Made by a program: the position numbers and the translations under genes. 64,000 nt of DNA. It comes from Candidatus Vecturithrix granuli (GTDB lineage: Bacteria; Moduliflexota; Moduliflexia; Moduliflexales; Moduliflexaceae). Position 1 is the stretch's first letter; each line of letters opens with the position of its first letter. The notes below the pieces were generated by a model, which saw only the letters and a program-made list of their open reading frames with translations, had not been told where the DNA came from and searched no databases. The stretch spans positions 701,899-765,898 of the forward strand of contig DF820463.1 of the NCBI GenBank assembly GCA_000739535.1. The letters are read 5' to 3'. Positions 23,760 to 32,810 of this stretch are shown here, piece by piece.

Positions 23760-24530
23760 GTGAAAAAACGTGGTGTTTTTCTTTTGATCTCTCTTTTCTT
23801 TTTTCTGTCCTTCCAATCTGAGGGGATGGCGGCGGTGAAACGTTATACAGTTCAGATTCTCAACACGCTTCCGCACAGCACTGAAAGCTTTACGCAGGGG
23901 TTGGTGTATCATGAGGGCGTGTTGTATGAAAGCACCGGTCTGTACGGGCAGTCAACGCTCCAAAAACTGGACGCTGCAACCGGAAAACTGCTGAAAAAAA
24001 TCTCGGTACCCAATGTATTTGCTGAGGGCTTAGCCCGCTGGCAAGACCGGTTAATCCAGATCACCTGGAAAAATCGCATAGCCTTGATCTATGCGCTGGC
24101 AGATTTTTCACCTCTGGGGATGTTTCAATACGATACCGAAGGCTGGGGCCTGACCAATGATGATCAGTCGTTGATCATGAGCGATGGGACGAATGTGCTG
24201 ACCTTCCGCAATCCTGACACCTTTGCGGCTGAACGACGGATTGAAGTGACGGTGCAAGGCGAACCTGTGCCGTATCTGAATGAATTGGAATATGTTGACG
24301 GCCTGATTTACGCCAATGTCTGGTATCAAAATTTTATTGTTCAGATCGATCCGGCCGATGGCGAGGTGGTCGGCGTGATTGACGCCGCGCCCTTATTTCA
24401 TCAGTTACCGCCGTTGAGCGACGACAGCGTTCTGAACGGCATCGCCTATAATAACGATCGCAGCACCTTGTATCTCACCGGCAAAAACTGGCCGAAAATC
24501 TTTGGAGTCACGCTGTATCCCCTGCCATAA
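23760..24530 (+). CDS. glutaminyl-peptide cyclotransferase (glutamine cyclotransferase family)
   Basis: A 256-residue secreted protein. A GTG at 23760 is chosen because it places the signal peptide (KKRGVFLLISLFFFLSFQ) at the N-terminus and follows AGAAAGG; a TTG at 23715 would add 15 polar residues. The mature part is a five-bladed beta-propeller of the bacterial/plant glutamine cyclotransferase type: FTQGLVYHEGVLYESTGLYG, then EGWGLTNDDQSLIMSDGT, ELEYVDGLIYANVW and NGIAYNNDRSTLYLTGKNWP. It forms N-terminal pyroglutamate on exported peptides. Confidence 0.85.
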   Translation: MKKRGVFLLISLFFFLSFQSEGMAAVKRYTVQILNTLPHSTESFTQGLVYHEGVLYESTGLYGQSTLQKLDAATGKLLKKISVPNVFAEGLARWQDRLIQITWKNRIALIYALADFSPLGMFQYDTEGWGLTNDDQSLIMSDGTNVLTFRNPDTFAAERRIEVTVQGEPVPYLNELEYVDGLIYANVWYQNFIVQIDPADGEVVGVIDAAPLFHQLPPLSDDSVLNGIAYNNDRSTLYLTGKNWPKIFGVTLYPLP

Positions 24531-24549
24531 GTAGTTGGACAAAATTATC

Positions 24550-24640
24550 TACTTTTTTCGCCACAGAGGCACAGAGAACCCAGAGAAAGCCCTTCTTTGA
24601 GTGTCCTTTGTGTCCTCTGTGTCCTTTGTGTCCTCTGTGA
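24550..24640. repeat. CACAGAGG-type intergenic repeat with an 18-base tandem duplication
   Basis: The 304-base gap before glgB has CACAGAGGCACAGAGAACCC followed by the complementary-sense unit GTGTCCTTTGTGTCCTCT present twice in exact tandem (24601-24618 and 24619-24636). No gene or clear promoter is seen in the gap. Confidence 0.6.
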
Positions 24641-24834
24641 TAAACATGAGACGGAAAATTTACGCGAACCTTCAAAGTTTTTCGTGAAATTGAGTTGACA
24701 AAAGAAAACAGTTCATCCACAACATAAATATAAATCACTCATAATGATATTACCAGCATTTAACATCTCATGCTGGGGATGATGAGCGGCAGATTTTTGC
24801 CGAGAACTTCTCACCTCATCACGAGATCCGCGAT

Positions 24835-27042
24835 ATGAAACCCACAGTCAAACCTCAAGATATAAGCGCAATCGGAAATTCTGAACATCGCGATCCCTTT
24901 GACGTGCTTGGTATGCATCCCGTCAAAGTGAAAAACAAAAAAGCGATTGCTGTCAGAGCTTATTTTTACGATGTCAAAGAGAGTTACGTGTATGTTCCGG
25001 AAGAAGATACCCTGTATCCGATGGAACAGACGCCCGGCACCGGATTTTTTGAAGCCATTTTCCCAGAGCGGCAGGAACCGTTTCGCTATCAATTGGAAAC
25101 CCTTGATGACAACGGGCAGCGTACACGTTTCCACGATGTGTATTCCTTTTGGCCGATTCTGACCGAAGATGATCTGTATTTATTTGGCGAGGGCCGGCAC
25201 TATAAAATCTACGAAAAACTCGGCTGCCATTTAATGAATCATCAGGGAGTTGACGGGGCCTTGTTTGCGGTCTGGGCACCCAGTGCAAAACGAGTGAGCG
25301 TGGTCGGCGATTTTAACCACTGGGATGGCCGCCGCCATCCGATGCGGATGCGAGGCGCGTCTGGCGTCTGGGAACTGTTCATTCCTGATCTCAAAGAGGG
25401 GGATTTGTATAAATTTGAGATCAAAACCCAATTAGGCCATCTGTATCTGAAAACTGATCCGTATGCGTTTTACTGCCAACGCCGTCCGGAAACCTCGAGT
25501 ATTATTGCCAATATCAATAAATTCCAGTGGGAGGATCAGGAGTGGCTCATCAAACGCGAGCATGAAAATCCACTGAACAGACCTGTTTCGATTTATGAAG
25601 TCCATCTGGGATCATGGAAGCGCGTGACTGAAGAAAACAACCGCTTTTTAACGTATCGTGAACTGGCAGACCAACTTATTCCTTATGTCAAGGAGATGGG
25701 TTACACCCACATCGAACTCCTGCCGGTCGCAGAACATCCCTTTGATGAATCCTGGGGCTATCAGGTGACGGGCTATTACGCCCCGACCAGCCGTTTTGGA
25801 CAGCCAGAAGATTTGATGTATTTGATTAACGCCAGCCATAACGCCGGCATTGGCGTGATTGTGGACTGGGTGCCGGCGCATTTTCCGCGCGATTCCTTCG
25901 GACTGCCCTACTTTGATGGCACCTTTTTGTATGAACACGCCGACCCCCGCCGGGGTGAGCACAAGGATTGGGGCACCCTGATTTTTAATTATGGCCGCAA
26001 TGAAGTGCGCAACTTTTTAGTTGCCAACGCGCTGTTCTGGTTCGATAAATACCATATTGACGGTATTCGCGTGGATGCGGTGGCCTCAATGTTGTATCTG
26101 GATTACTCCAAAAAAGAGGGCGAATGGATTCCGAATCGCTTCGGTGGGCGTGAAAATCTGGAAGCAATTGACTTTATCAAGGAGATGAATGCGAAAGCCT
26201 ATGAATACTTTCCGGGAGTCATGACGATTGCGGAAGAATCCACCGCCTGGCCCGGGGTTTCCCACCCGGTCCATCTAGGTGGGTTAGGGTTCATGTTCAA
26301 ATGGAACATGGGTTGGATGAATGACATGTTGACCTACATGTCGAAAGACCCGCTCTATCGTCGCTATCATCATGGCATGATCACGTTTGCGCTGCTCTAT
26401 GCCTTCCATGAAAATTTTGTACTGGTCTTGTCCCACGATGAAGTCGTGCATGGCAAACGTTCCTTATTGGATAAAATGCCAGGAGATATGTGGCAGAAAT
26501 TCGCCAATTTACGGGCATTCTATGGCTTTATGATGGGACATCCGGGCAAAAAACTGTTGTTTATGGGCAGCGAGTTCGGGCAATGGATTGAATGGGACAG
26601 CAACAAAGGTTTAGATTGGAATCTGTTAGACTATGAACCCCATCAAAAACTGCAGCGCTATGTGCGCGATCTCAATCATGTCTATAAGACAGAGCCTGCT
26701 CTCTATCGCCATGATTCCAAATATCAGAGTTTTGAATGGATTGATTTTTATGATTCTGATAACAGCGTGATTTCCTTTATGCGCAAAAGCCTGGAACGCG
26801 ATCAGGACACGCTGGTCTTTGTGTGTAATTTTACGCCGGTACCGCGCCATAATTACCGCATCGGCGCGCCCTTACCCGGGTTTTATAAGGAAATCATCAA
26901 TAGCGATTGGCATATTTATGGCGGCAGCGGGATTGATAACGGCGGCGGGTGCACGGCAGATTCCCTCCCCTGGCAAGGGCAGCCCTATTCCCTGGATATT
27001 TCTCTTCCTCCGCTCGGAACCGTGATTTTGAAAATCAGTTAA
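24835..27042 (+). CDS. glgB: 1,4-alpha-glucan branching enzyme
   Basis: A 735-residue GH13 branching enzyme that introduces alpha-1,6 branches in glycogen. An N1 domain begins at DPFDVLGMHPV. CBM48 follows around DGALFAVWAPSAKRVSVVGDF. The catalytic (beta/alpha)8 barrel has DGIRVDAVASMLYLDY (nucleophile Asp), MTIAEESTAWPGVS (acid/base Glu) and LSHDEVVHGKRSL (third Asp). The C-terminal beta domain closes with PPLGTVIL. Length is typical of two-N-domain GlgB proteins. No other glycogen gene is adjacent. The ATG has no strong ribosome binding site. Confidence 0.93.
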   Translation: MKPTVKPQDISAIGNSEHRDPFDVLGMHPVKVKNKKAIAVRAYFYDVKESYVYVPEEDTLYPMEQTPGTGFFEAIFPERQEPFRYQLETLDDNGQRTRFHDVYSFWPILTEDDLYLFGEGRHYKIYEKLGCHLMNHQGVDGALFAVWAPSAKRVSVVGDFNHWDGRRHPMRMRGASGVWELFIPDLKEGDLYKFEIKTQLGHLYLKTDPYAFYCQRRPETSSIIANINKFQWEDQEWLIKREHENPLNRPVSIYEVHLGSWKRVTEENNRFLTYRELADQLIPYVKEMGYTHIELLPVAEHPFDESWGYQVTGYYAPTSRFGQPEDLMYLINASHNAGIGVIVDWVPAHFPRDSFGLPYFDGTFLYEHADPRRGEHKDWGTLIFNYGRNEVRNFLVANALFWFDKYHIDGIRVDAVASMLYLDYSKKEGEWIPNRFGGRENLEAIDFIKEMNAKAYEYFPGVMTIAEESTAWPGVSHPVHLGGLGFMFKWNMGWMNDMLTYMSKDPLYRRYHHGMITFALLYAFHENFVLVLSHDEVVHGKRSLLDKMPGDMWQKFANLRAFYGFMMGHPGKKLLFMGSEFGQWIEWDSNKGLDWNLLDYEPHQKLQRYVRDLNHVYKTEPALYRHDSKYQSFEWIDFYDSDNSVISFMRKSLERDQDTLVFVCNFTPVPRHNYRIGAPLPGFYKEIINSDWHIYGGSGIDNGGGCTADSLPWQGQPYSLDISLPPLGTVILKIS

Positions 27043-27055
27043 ACCAGTTAAACCA

Positions 27056-27104
27056 GGAGTGCGAAAGCTCTGCTTTCGCGGCAAAAGCAGAGCTTTTGCA
27101 CTCC
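27056..27104. repeat. palindromic repeat, family A copy 3
   Basis: GGAGTGCGAAAGCTCTG against CAGAGCTTTTGCACTCC between convergent glgB and the ABC permease gene. Confidence 0.7.
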
Positions 27105-27111
27105 GCTGACG

Positions 27112-27942
27112 CTACAGGCGAGGGTCCAGGGCGTCGCGCAAGCCGTCGCCGAGGAGATTATAGCCGAGCACGGTGATCATGATCGCCAGCCCCGGAAAAA
27201 TGACGATCCAGGGCGCGTTGAAGACTTCAGTGCGACCGTCGGCGATCATCTGCCCCCAACTCGGCGTGGGTGGACGCACGCCTAATCCCAGAAAACTCAG
27301 AGCGGATTCGGTGATAATCGCAGTGGCTATCGAAAGCGAGGTTTCCACAGTCAAAGGTGCGATGCAGTTGGGCAAAATATGCTGGGTCATAATGCCAAAA
27401 TCGCTTTTGCTCAGTGCCCGGGCGGCTTCCACAAACTCCTGGGCCTTGAGCGTCAGCACCGAGGCGCGGAGAATCCGCGCAAAACGTGGTACGCCAATTA
27501 ACGCCGTGACAAGAATAATATTGCGCACACTCGGTCCGGTCACGGCAATCAAAGCCATCGCCAACAGTAAGGCGGGAAAGGCAAAAATCATATCCATGAA
27601 ACGCATGAGCACTTCATCGAGTAAGCCGCCATAATAGCCTGAAACCATGCCAATGCTCAGGCCGATAACCATTGACGCGCCAACAGCCAGCGATCCGATG
27701 AGTAACGAGACGCGCGCGCCCCAAATCATGCGGCTCAAAATATCGCGGCCTAAACGATCGGTTCCCAGTAAAAATTGCGAACTCGGCCATTCCCGACGGT
27801 TGCGCGGATACATTTGCGAGGGGTCATGCGGCGAAAGATAAGGCGCAAAAACGCCAATCAGCATTACTAACACAATAATGCTTGCCCCGATCAACAGAGC
27901 CGGGTTTTTAGTCAGGCCGCGTCCCTTCCGGGGATTTTTCAC
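27112..27942 (-). CDS. ABC transporter permease, DppC/OppC type
   Basis: A 276-residue inner-membrane permease with about six segments. LLGTDRLGRDILSRMIWGARVSL is the family signature near the N-terminus. EAARALSKSDFGIMTQHILPN is the EAA loop that contacts the ATPase. It starts at GTG without an obvious binding site, just after a large inverted repeat. With the DppB-like and binding-protein genes upstream it forms a peptide- or nickel-type importer. The ATPase genes are not in the window, so they must be elsewhere or shared. Confidence 0.88.
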   Translation of the reverse strand: MKNPRKGRGLTKNPALLIGASIIVLVMLIGVFAPYLSPHDPSQMYPRNRREWPSSQFLLGTDRLGRDILSRMIWGARVSLLIGSLAVGASMVIGLSIGMVSGYYGGLLDEVLMRFMDMIFAFPALLLAMALIAVTGPSVRNIILVTALIGVPRFARILRASVLTLKAQEFVEAARALSKSDFGIMTQHILPNCIAPLTVETSLSIATAIITESALSFLGLGVRPPTPSWGQMIADGRTEVFNAPWIVIFPGLAIMITVLGYNLLGDGLRDALDPRL

Positions 27943-27954
27943 GATTCAGAAGCC

Positions 27955-28042
27955 TTTGTCGCCACAGATTCTCACAGATTTGCACAGATTCGGCAGGTCA
28001 CGCTGAAATTTGTGTCAATGTGTGAGAATCTGTGGCGACAAA
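27955..28042. repeat. 22-base inverted repeat between the permease genes
   Basis: Perfect arms TTTGTCGCCACAGATTCTCA (plus CA) at 27955-27976 and their complement at 28021-28042, with CACAGATT repeated inside. It separates the two permease genes of one operon. Confidence 0.75.
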
Positions 28043-28061
28043 AGCTTATCTCGAACTCACA

Positions 28062-28997
28062 TTATTTATACTCGATGCGCGGGTCTAAATACACATACAA
28101 CAGGTCAACCAGCAGATGAATCAACACAAAGATTACAGCGACAAACAAAATTGCACCCTGGATCAAAGGAATGTCACGTTCATTGATGGCCTGGACGATC
28201 AGGCGTCCCAATCCGGGCCAGCTAAACACGGTTTCCGTCAGAATCGCCCCGGTTCCAATCAGATACCCCATTTGTAAGCCAACCACGGTCACAACCGGAA
28301 TCATGGCGTTTTTCAACGCATGTTTATACAATACTTTGACTTCAGCAAGTCCTTTGGCGCGGGCGGTCATGATATACTCCTGGCGCAAGACATCCAACAG
28401 GCTTGAGCGCGTCATACGCATGACAATTGCGGCCAGATAGATTCCTAAAGACAGCGACGGCAGTATAATGGCAATTGCGCCTTTTTCCGAGATGGATCCG
28501 CCTGACGGAAATATTCTGAGATACCAGGAAAAGATCAACATCAGGATCAGTCCGCGCCAGAACGCTGGCATGGATAACCCCAGGAGCGCAAGCACTCCGC
28601 CAAGGTTATCAATCCAGGTGCTATGATACACAGCGGTCACAATCCCGACCGGAATGGCAACGCTTAACGCGAAAACCATCGCCAGGCCGGCTAACATCAA
28701 GGTCTGAGGAAGCCGTTCTATAATGAGATCAAGAACCGGGCGCTTTCGGATCAGCGAACGTCCCAATTCTCCTCTGACAACCCGGCTCAACCAGTGGACA
28801 TATTGCAGCAGCACAGGCTGATCCAATCCTAATTCATGCCGCCGCTGCTCATAGATTTCCTGGTCAAAATACGTTTCTCCGAGCATATTCGCGACCGGAT
28901 CGCCAGGAGCGAAGCGCATGATCAGAAACACTGCCAGAGTAATCCCAATTAGTACAGGAATTAAGGCAATACATCGGCGCAGAATATATTGATACAG
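28062..28997 (-). CDS. ABC transporter permease, DppB/OppB type, start uncertain
   Basis: The reading frame encodes the full DppB fold, but the usual start region (YQYILRRCIALIPVLIGITLA) has no ATG, GTG or TTG. The first such codon is a GTG at 28931, inside the first membrane segment. Taking the CTG at 28997 gives 311 residues, the normal family size. APGDPVANMLGETYFDQEIYE, QTLMLAGLAMVFAL and the EAA-like YKHALKNAMIPVVTVVGLQ are visible. The repeat element at 29006-29180 ends about where the true start codon should be, so the 5' end may have been altered by insertion. Confidence 0.8.
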   Translation of the reverse strand: MYQYILRRCIALIPVLIGITLAVFLIMRFAPGDPVANMLGETYFDQEIYEQRRHELGLDQPVLLQYVHWLSRVVRGELGRSLIRKRPVLDLIIERLPQTLMLAGLAMVFALSVAIPVGIVTAVYHSTWIDNLGGVLALLGLSMPAFWRGLILMLIFSWYLRIFPSGGSISEKGAIAIILPSLSLGIYLAAIVMRMTRSSLLDVLRQEYIMTARAKGLAEVKVLYKHALKNAMIPVVTVVGLQMGYLIGTGAILTETVFSWPGLGRLIVQAINERDIPLIQGAILFVAVIFVLIHLLVDLLYVYLDPRIEYK

Positions 28998-29005
28998 CTT
29001 AAGAA

Positions 29006-29180
29006 AATGTTGAATGTTGGATGTTGGGTAGTGGTTACATGGTACGTGATGCGTTCCCTGAGCGAAGTCGAAGGGAACAATGAGCGGCTCGTTTCGACTT
29101 CGCTCAACAAGCGGACATCGCTTACTATTTAACCACTACCCAACATTCAACATCCAACATTTAACATTTAACATTCAAAC
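29006..29180. repeat. three-level nested palindrome, family D copy 1
   Basis: Between the binding-protein gene and the DppB-like gene. Outermost are TGAATGTTGGATGTTGG and CCAACATTCAACATCCAAC runs. Inside are GGTAGTGGTTACATGGTACGTGATG and CATCGCTTACTATTTAACCACTACC (shown in parts). The core is TTCCCTGAGCGAAGTCGAAG against CGTTTCGACTTCGCTCAAC. Copy 2 at 32639 has the same layers. Confidence 0.75.
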
Positions 29181-29182
29181 AA

Positions 29183-30766
29183 TTAGTTCTCCCCCTCTTC
29201 CAACCACACGGTTGCCAATGGCAGGCGATAGCGGGCATCAGGATAAAAACCTTGCACTTTGTTACTATACGCAACGGCGTCTTTGGGGTTACAAATCCAG
29301 ATGGTCGGTGAATCTTTGGCGATCAGTTCTTCGGTTTGATAATACAAGGTTTTTTGCTCGTCCAGGGTTTTGGCGGATTTAATAGCCTGAAACAAGCGAT
29401 CAACTTCAGGGTTGTTGTAAAAACCTTTATTGGCCCCGGAATTCGATAAAAACACGCGTTCCGCAGAATTTTCAGGATCATCCACGCTTGCGCCCCAATC
29501 TTCCAGCGCGGCGGCAAACATTTCAGGTTGTCCCTGATAGGCGTTACGGACATAAACCCGATCAAACAGCACATTCTTGTCAAGCGGCAACACATCTATC
29601 TGCACCCCAATCTGTTTAAGCTGCTCCTGAACAATAAGCGACTGATCCACAAACAGATCCTGATTCGTCGCCATCAATTCAAATTTCAAGGGATTCTGCG
29701 GGTTGTACCCGGCTTCTGCTAAGAGTTGTCTGGCTTTTTCAGGATTGTAGGGATAGGGTTGAGACCAGTTCGGGTTATGAATCCAGGACCAGGAATGATA
29801 AGGGCCGACCGATTCAAGAGCATGACCGTCAAACACGACGTCAATAATCATCTGGCGATCAAGGGCGTAGGCCAGGGCTTGTCGCACGCGCAGATCATTG
29901 AACGGCGGATGAGCATTGTTCAGATAAATCTGTTCATGCTGAATGCCGAGGAGTAATTGGATAGTGAGATTCGGGGCCTCCATAATCAGCTTGTTAATGT
30001 CTTTGCGCGGCACGTCTTCGAGAATATGAATTTCTTCCAGGCGTAATTGCATTAAAGCTGCCGCTTCTTCGGGAATAATCTTGAACACGACCTGGTCTAA
30101 ATATGGCAATTCCGCTTGCCAATAGCCATCAAAGCGTTCAAGCACAATGCGATCCCCTGGCGTCCATTCCACAAAGCGAAACGGTCCCGTTCCAATGGCT
30201 GTGGTTGTCCCGTAATCCTGCCCGGCTTGTTCCACTGCCTGCCGGGACACGGGCGACACTTCGGGTCCGGCGAGTTTTGCCAAAAAAACATGATCACGAG
30301 TTTTGAGGCGAATCTGCAAGGTATAATCATCAAGCGCCTCAACCTTATCAATCACATCCGCATATTTTCGATAGATATATGACTTATTTTCAGGGTTCAA
30401 GATGCGCTGAATGGAATACACCATGGCATGGGCGTCAAACGTCGTACCATCGTGAAATTTTACGCCCTGACGCAAAGGGATGCGATAGGTGAGGCCGTCT
30501 TCTGAAATTTCCGGGAGCGCAGTTGCTAACCAGGGCAGGTATTCCTCATCTTCAACCGACCAGCGATAGAGAGTTTCTCCGATGCCGGCATCCAGATACA
30601 CGCGCATACATGTTGTGGTTTGGATATGGATCGGGTCAAAACTCCAGGCGTCCGTCAACATGCCGACATATAAGGTGCCTCCATATTGAGGTTGCTGAGC
30701 GCACACGGGTAGGGCGATCCACAACCACAAGACACTTGCGATGATGCTGCGATAAAGGTTTTTCAT
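29183..30766 (-). CDS. ABC transporter substrate-binding protein, family 5 (dipeptide/oligopeptide type)
   Basis: A 527-residue periplasmic binding protein. Signal peptide MKNLYRSIIASVLWLWIALP with cleavage near VCAQ. Family-5 landmarks: YGGTLYVGMLTDAWSFDPIH, LRQGVKFHDGTTFDAHAMVYS, the GTGPFRFVEW segment and VRQALAYALDRQMI. First gene of the leftward importer set. Substrate not inferable; these bind peptides, nickel, haem or glutathione. No lipobox, so the protein is probably soluble. Confidence 0.9.
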   Translation of the reverse strand: MKNLYRSIIASVLWLWIALPVCAQQPQYGGTLYVGMLTDAWSFDPIHIQTTTCMRVYLDAGIGETLYRWSVEDEEYLPWLATALPEISEDGLTYRIPLRQGVKFHDGTTFDAHAMVYSIQRILNPENKSYIYRKYADVIDKVEALDDYTLQIRLKTRDHVFLAKLAGPEVSPVSRQAVEQAGQDYGTTTAIGTGPFRFVEWTPGDRIVLERFDGYWQAELPYLDQVVFKIIPEEAAALMQLRLEEIHILEDVPRKDINKLIMEAPNLTIQLLLGIQHEQIYLNNAHPPFNDLRVRQALAYALDRQMIIDVVFDGHALESVGPYHSWSWIHNPNWSQPYPYNPEKARQLLAEAGYNPQNPLKFELMATNQDLFVDQSLIVQEQLKQIGVQIDVLPLDKNVLFDRVYVRNAYQGQPEMFAAALEDWGASVDDPENSAERVFLSNSGANKGFYNNPEVDRLFQAIKSAKTLDEQKTLYYQTEELIAKDSPTIWICNPKDAVAYSNKVQGFYPDARYRLPLATVWLEEGEN

Positions 30767-31065
30767 AGCAAGAAAAAACGAGCGGCGTCAAATAGTGAGC
30801 TTCTGGGCAACCAGCACTTCTTCCCCGTTCGCCTTTTAAAAAAGTTGATTCATGTAGCCAAATGATCTAATCGAAAAATATTGTGGAGCATGAAAATTTT
30901 TTGTCAATAGAAATTCATCATCGTTCTGGGAATTGCTAATTTTCTTGACACCGCTTTCATAAATACACATAAAGGAAACGAGAAAGAAATGAAGCAATTC
31001 GTGAACTCTTATAATAGAAACGTACCACGCACCAGAAAAGTGTGCAGCGCGTTTTTATAGCGATT

Positions 31066-32619
31066 ATGGTGTTCAAAGGAATTCTGAAACAAGGAGAATA
31101 TTTTGATTCGGTCAGTTTGATGATTGTCGCCCGCCAACTGACTGAAATGGAAGTTGTACTGGACGCTGCGGTGGTTATGGGAACCAGCGAAAATAAAGCC
31201 ATTCTTCAAAACTCTGGAATGCTCCTGCCAGAGTTTGAAGCGGCTGGCGACACCGATCTGCTGATTAGCGTCAAGGCCCAGGATGAAAGCGGAGTTGAAC
31301 AAGCTTTCCAACAGGTTGACAAGCTGCTTGATACCGTCCGTCATCATGTTGAAGACACTGAGGAATTTTTGCCGAAAAGTCTCGATGGGGCTTTAAAAAT
31401 TATGCCTGCGGCCAATATTGCCTTGATCTCCGTTCCTGGAAAATATGCGGCAAAAGAAGCGATGAAAGCCCTTGAACAGGGGTTACACGTCATGGTGTTT
31501 TCTGATCATGTCCCAATTGAAAAGGAAGTTGAACTCAAACAATATGCCCGCGAGCATAGATTATTAGTCATGGGACCTGATTGTGGAACCGCCATCATCA
31601 ATGGAGTGCCGCTGGCTTTTGCTAATGTCGTCAAGCGCGGCAATATCGGCATTGTCGCAGCTTCCGGGACCGGTTTACAAGAGGTGAGCTGCGTGATCAG
31701 CAGGCAGGGGGCAGGTATTTCCCAGGCCATCGGCACAGGCGGACGCGATGTCAGTCAGCAAGTCGGCGGCGTGATGTTCCTGGAAGGGCTGAAAGCCCTG
31801 AAAGACGATCCTCTGACCCAAATTATTGTACTCGTCTCTAAACCGCCGCATCAAGACGTGTTCCAGAAAATCGCCACAGAACTCAAGACCATTGCCAAAC
31901 CTGTTGTGGCTTGTTTAATCGGAGAAGATCTCGAACTTATCAAAGCATCTGGAGCTATTCCGGCCAGAACTCTGGAAGAAGCCGGAATGCTCGCTGCGGC
32001 GTTGTCGCAAGGTAAAACGCAAGAAGACGTTAAAATGATGCTCGAACAGCGCACCCAGGAGCTTAAAGCGCTGGCAGCGCAAGAAGCGGAGAAACGCCAG
32101 GAAACGCAAAAATACCTGAGCGGCCTCTTCAGCGGAGGCACCCTGTGCGATGAAGCGCAGTTGATTTTGCGCGATATTCTTGGCAAGGTCTATTCCAATA
32201 CGCCGATTTCGCCGGATTGCAAGTTGGAGGATTCCTGGAAAAATCGTGAACATACGGTGATTGATTTCGGCGATGATGAATTTACCGTAGGCCGTCCGCA
32301 CCCGATGATTGATTATTCCTTGCGTAACGGCCGTATTCTCGAAGAAGCCCAGGATCCCGAGGTTGCAGTGCTGTTGCTTGATGTCGTGCTTGGCTATGGC
32401 GCACATCCTCATCCCGAAGAAGAACTGGCGCCGTTTATTCGGGAAGCGAAAGCCGCCGCAGAAGAAGCAGGAAGGTATCTATCAGTGGTATGCTCTGTGA
32501 CGGGAACAGATGCGGATCCCCAGGATAAAACGCGGGTGGAACAGACTCTCACAGCGGCAGGCGCATTGGTTATGCCCTCAAACGCTGCCGCCTGTGAATT
32601 GGCAGGATATATTTGTTAA
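31066..32619 (+). CDS. fdrA: FdrA-family acyl-CoA-synthetase-like protein
   Basis: A 517-residue protein from the ATG at 31066, which gives the usual FdrA opening (KQGEYFDSVSLMIVARQL). It contains a succinyl-CoA-synthetase-like CoA-binding Rossmann region (GNIGIVAASGTGLQEVSCVI, QAIGTGGRDVSQQVGG) and a ligase-like C-terminal region (VAVLLLDVVLGYGAHPHPEE). In E. coli FdrA acts with two partners as oxamate carbamoyltransferase at the end of anaerobic allantoin breakdown. Here it is followed by a DUF1116 gene, matching one partner. The 299-base upstream region is AT-rich with TTGACA at about 30950 but no clear -10. Confidence 0.85.
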   Translation: MVFKGILKQGEYFDSVSLMIVARQLTEMEVVLDAAVVMGTSENKAILQNSGMLLPEFEAAGDTDLLISVKAQDESGVEQAFQQVDKLLDTVRHHVEDTEEFLPKSLDGALKIMPAANIALISVPGKYAAKEAMKALEQGLHVMVFSDHVPIEKEVELKQYAREHRLLVMGPDCGTAIINGVPLAFANVVKRGNIGIVAASGTGLQEVSCVISRQGAGISQAIGTGGRDVSQQVGGVMFLEGLKALKDDPLTQIIVLVSKPPHQDVFQKIATELKTIAKPVVACLIGEDLELIKASGAIPARTLEEAGMLAAALSQGKTQEDVKMMLEQRTQELKALAAQEAEKRQETQKYLSGLFSGGTLCDEAQLILRDILGKVYSNTPISPDCKLEDSWKNREHTVIDFGDDEFTVGRPHPMIDYSLRNGRILEEAQDPEVAVLLLDVVLGYGAHPHPEEELAPFIREAKAAAEEAGRYLSVVCSVTGTDADPQDKTRVEQTLTAAGALVMPSNAAACELAGYIC

Positions 32620-32638
32620 ATGCGATCAGTTTAAAAAT

Positions 32639-32807
32639 GGATAGTGGTTCAATAGTAAGTGATATGTTCCCTGAGCGGAGTCGAAGGGAACTACGGGCAG
32701 ATCGTTTCGACTTCGCTCAACGAGCGGGCATCACTTATTATTGAACCACTACCTAAAAATGTTGGATGTTGAATGTTGGATTCAGCATTCAACATCCAAC
32801 ATCCAAA
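32639..32807. repeat. nested palindrome, family D copy 2
   Basis: Between FdrA and DUF1116 genes. ATAGTGGTTCAATAGTAAGT and ACTTATTATTGAACCACTA arms enclose GTTCCCTGAGCGGAGTCGAA and TTCGACTTCGCTCAACGAGC. It is followed by its own TGTTGGATGTTGAATGTTGG palindrome with a partner to 32807. Confidence 0.75.
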
Positions 32808-32810
32808 CTT

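Noticed and set aside
24601-24636. Start of a longer tandem array
   Set aside because: Only two 18-base units are present.
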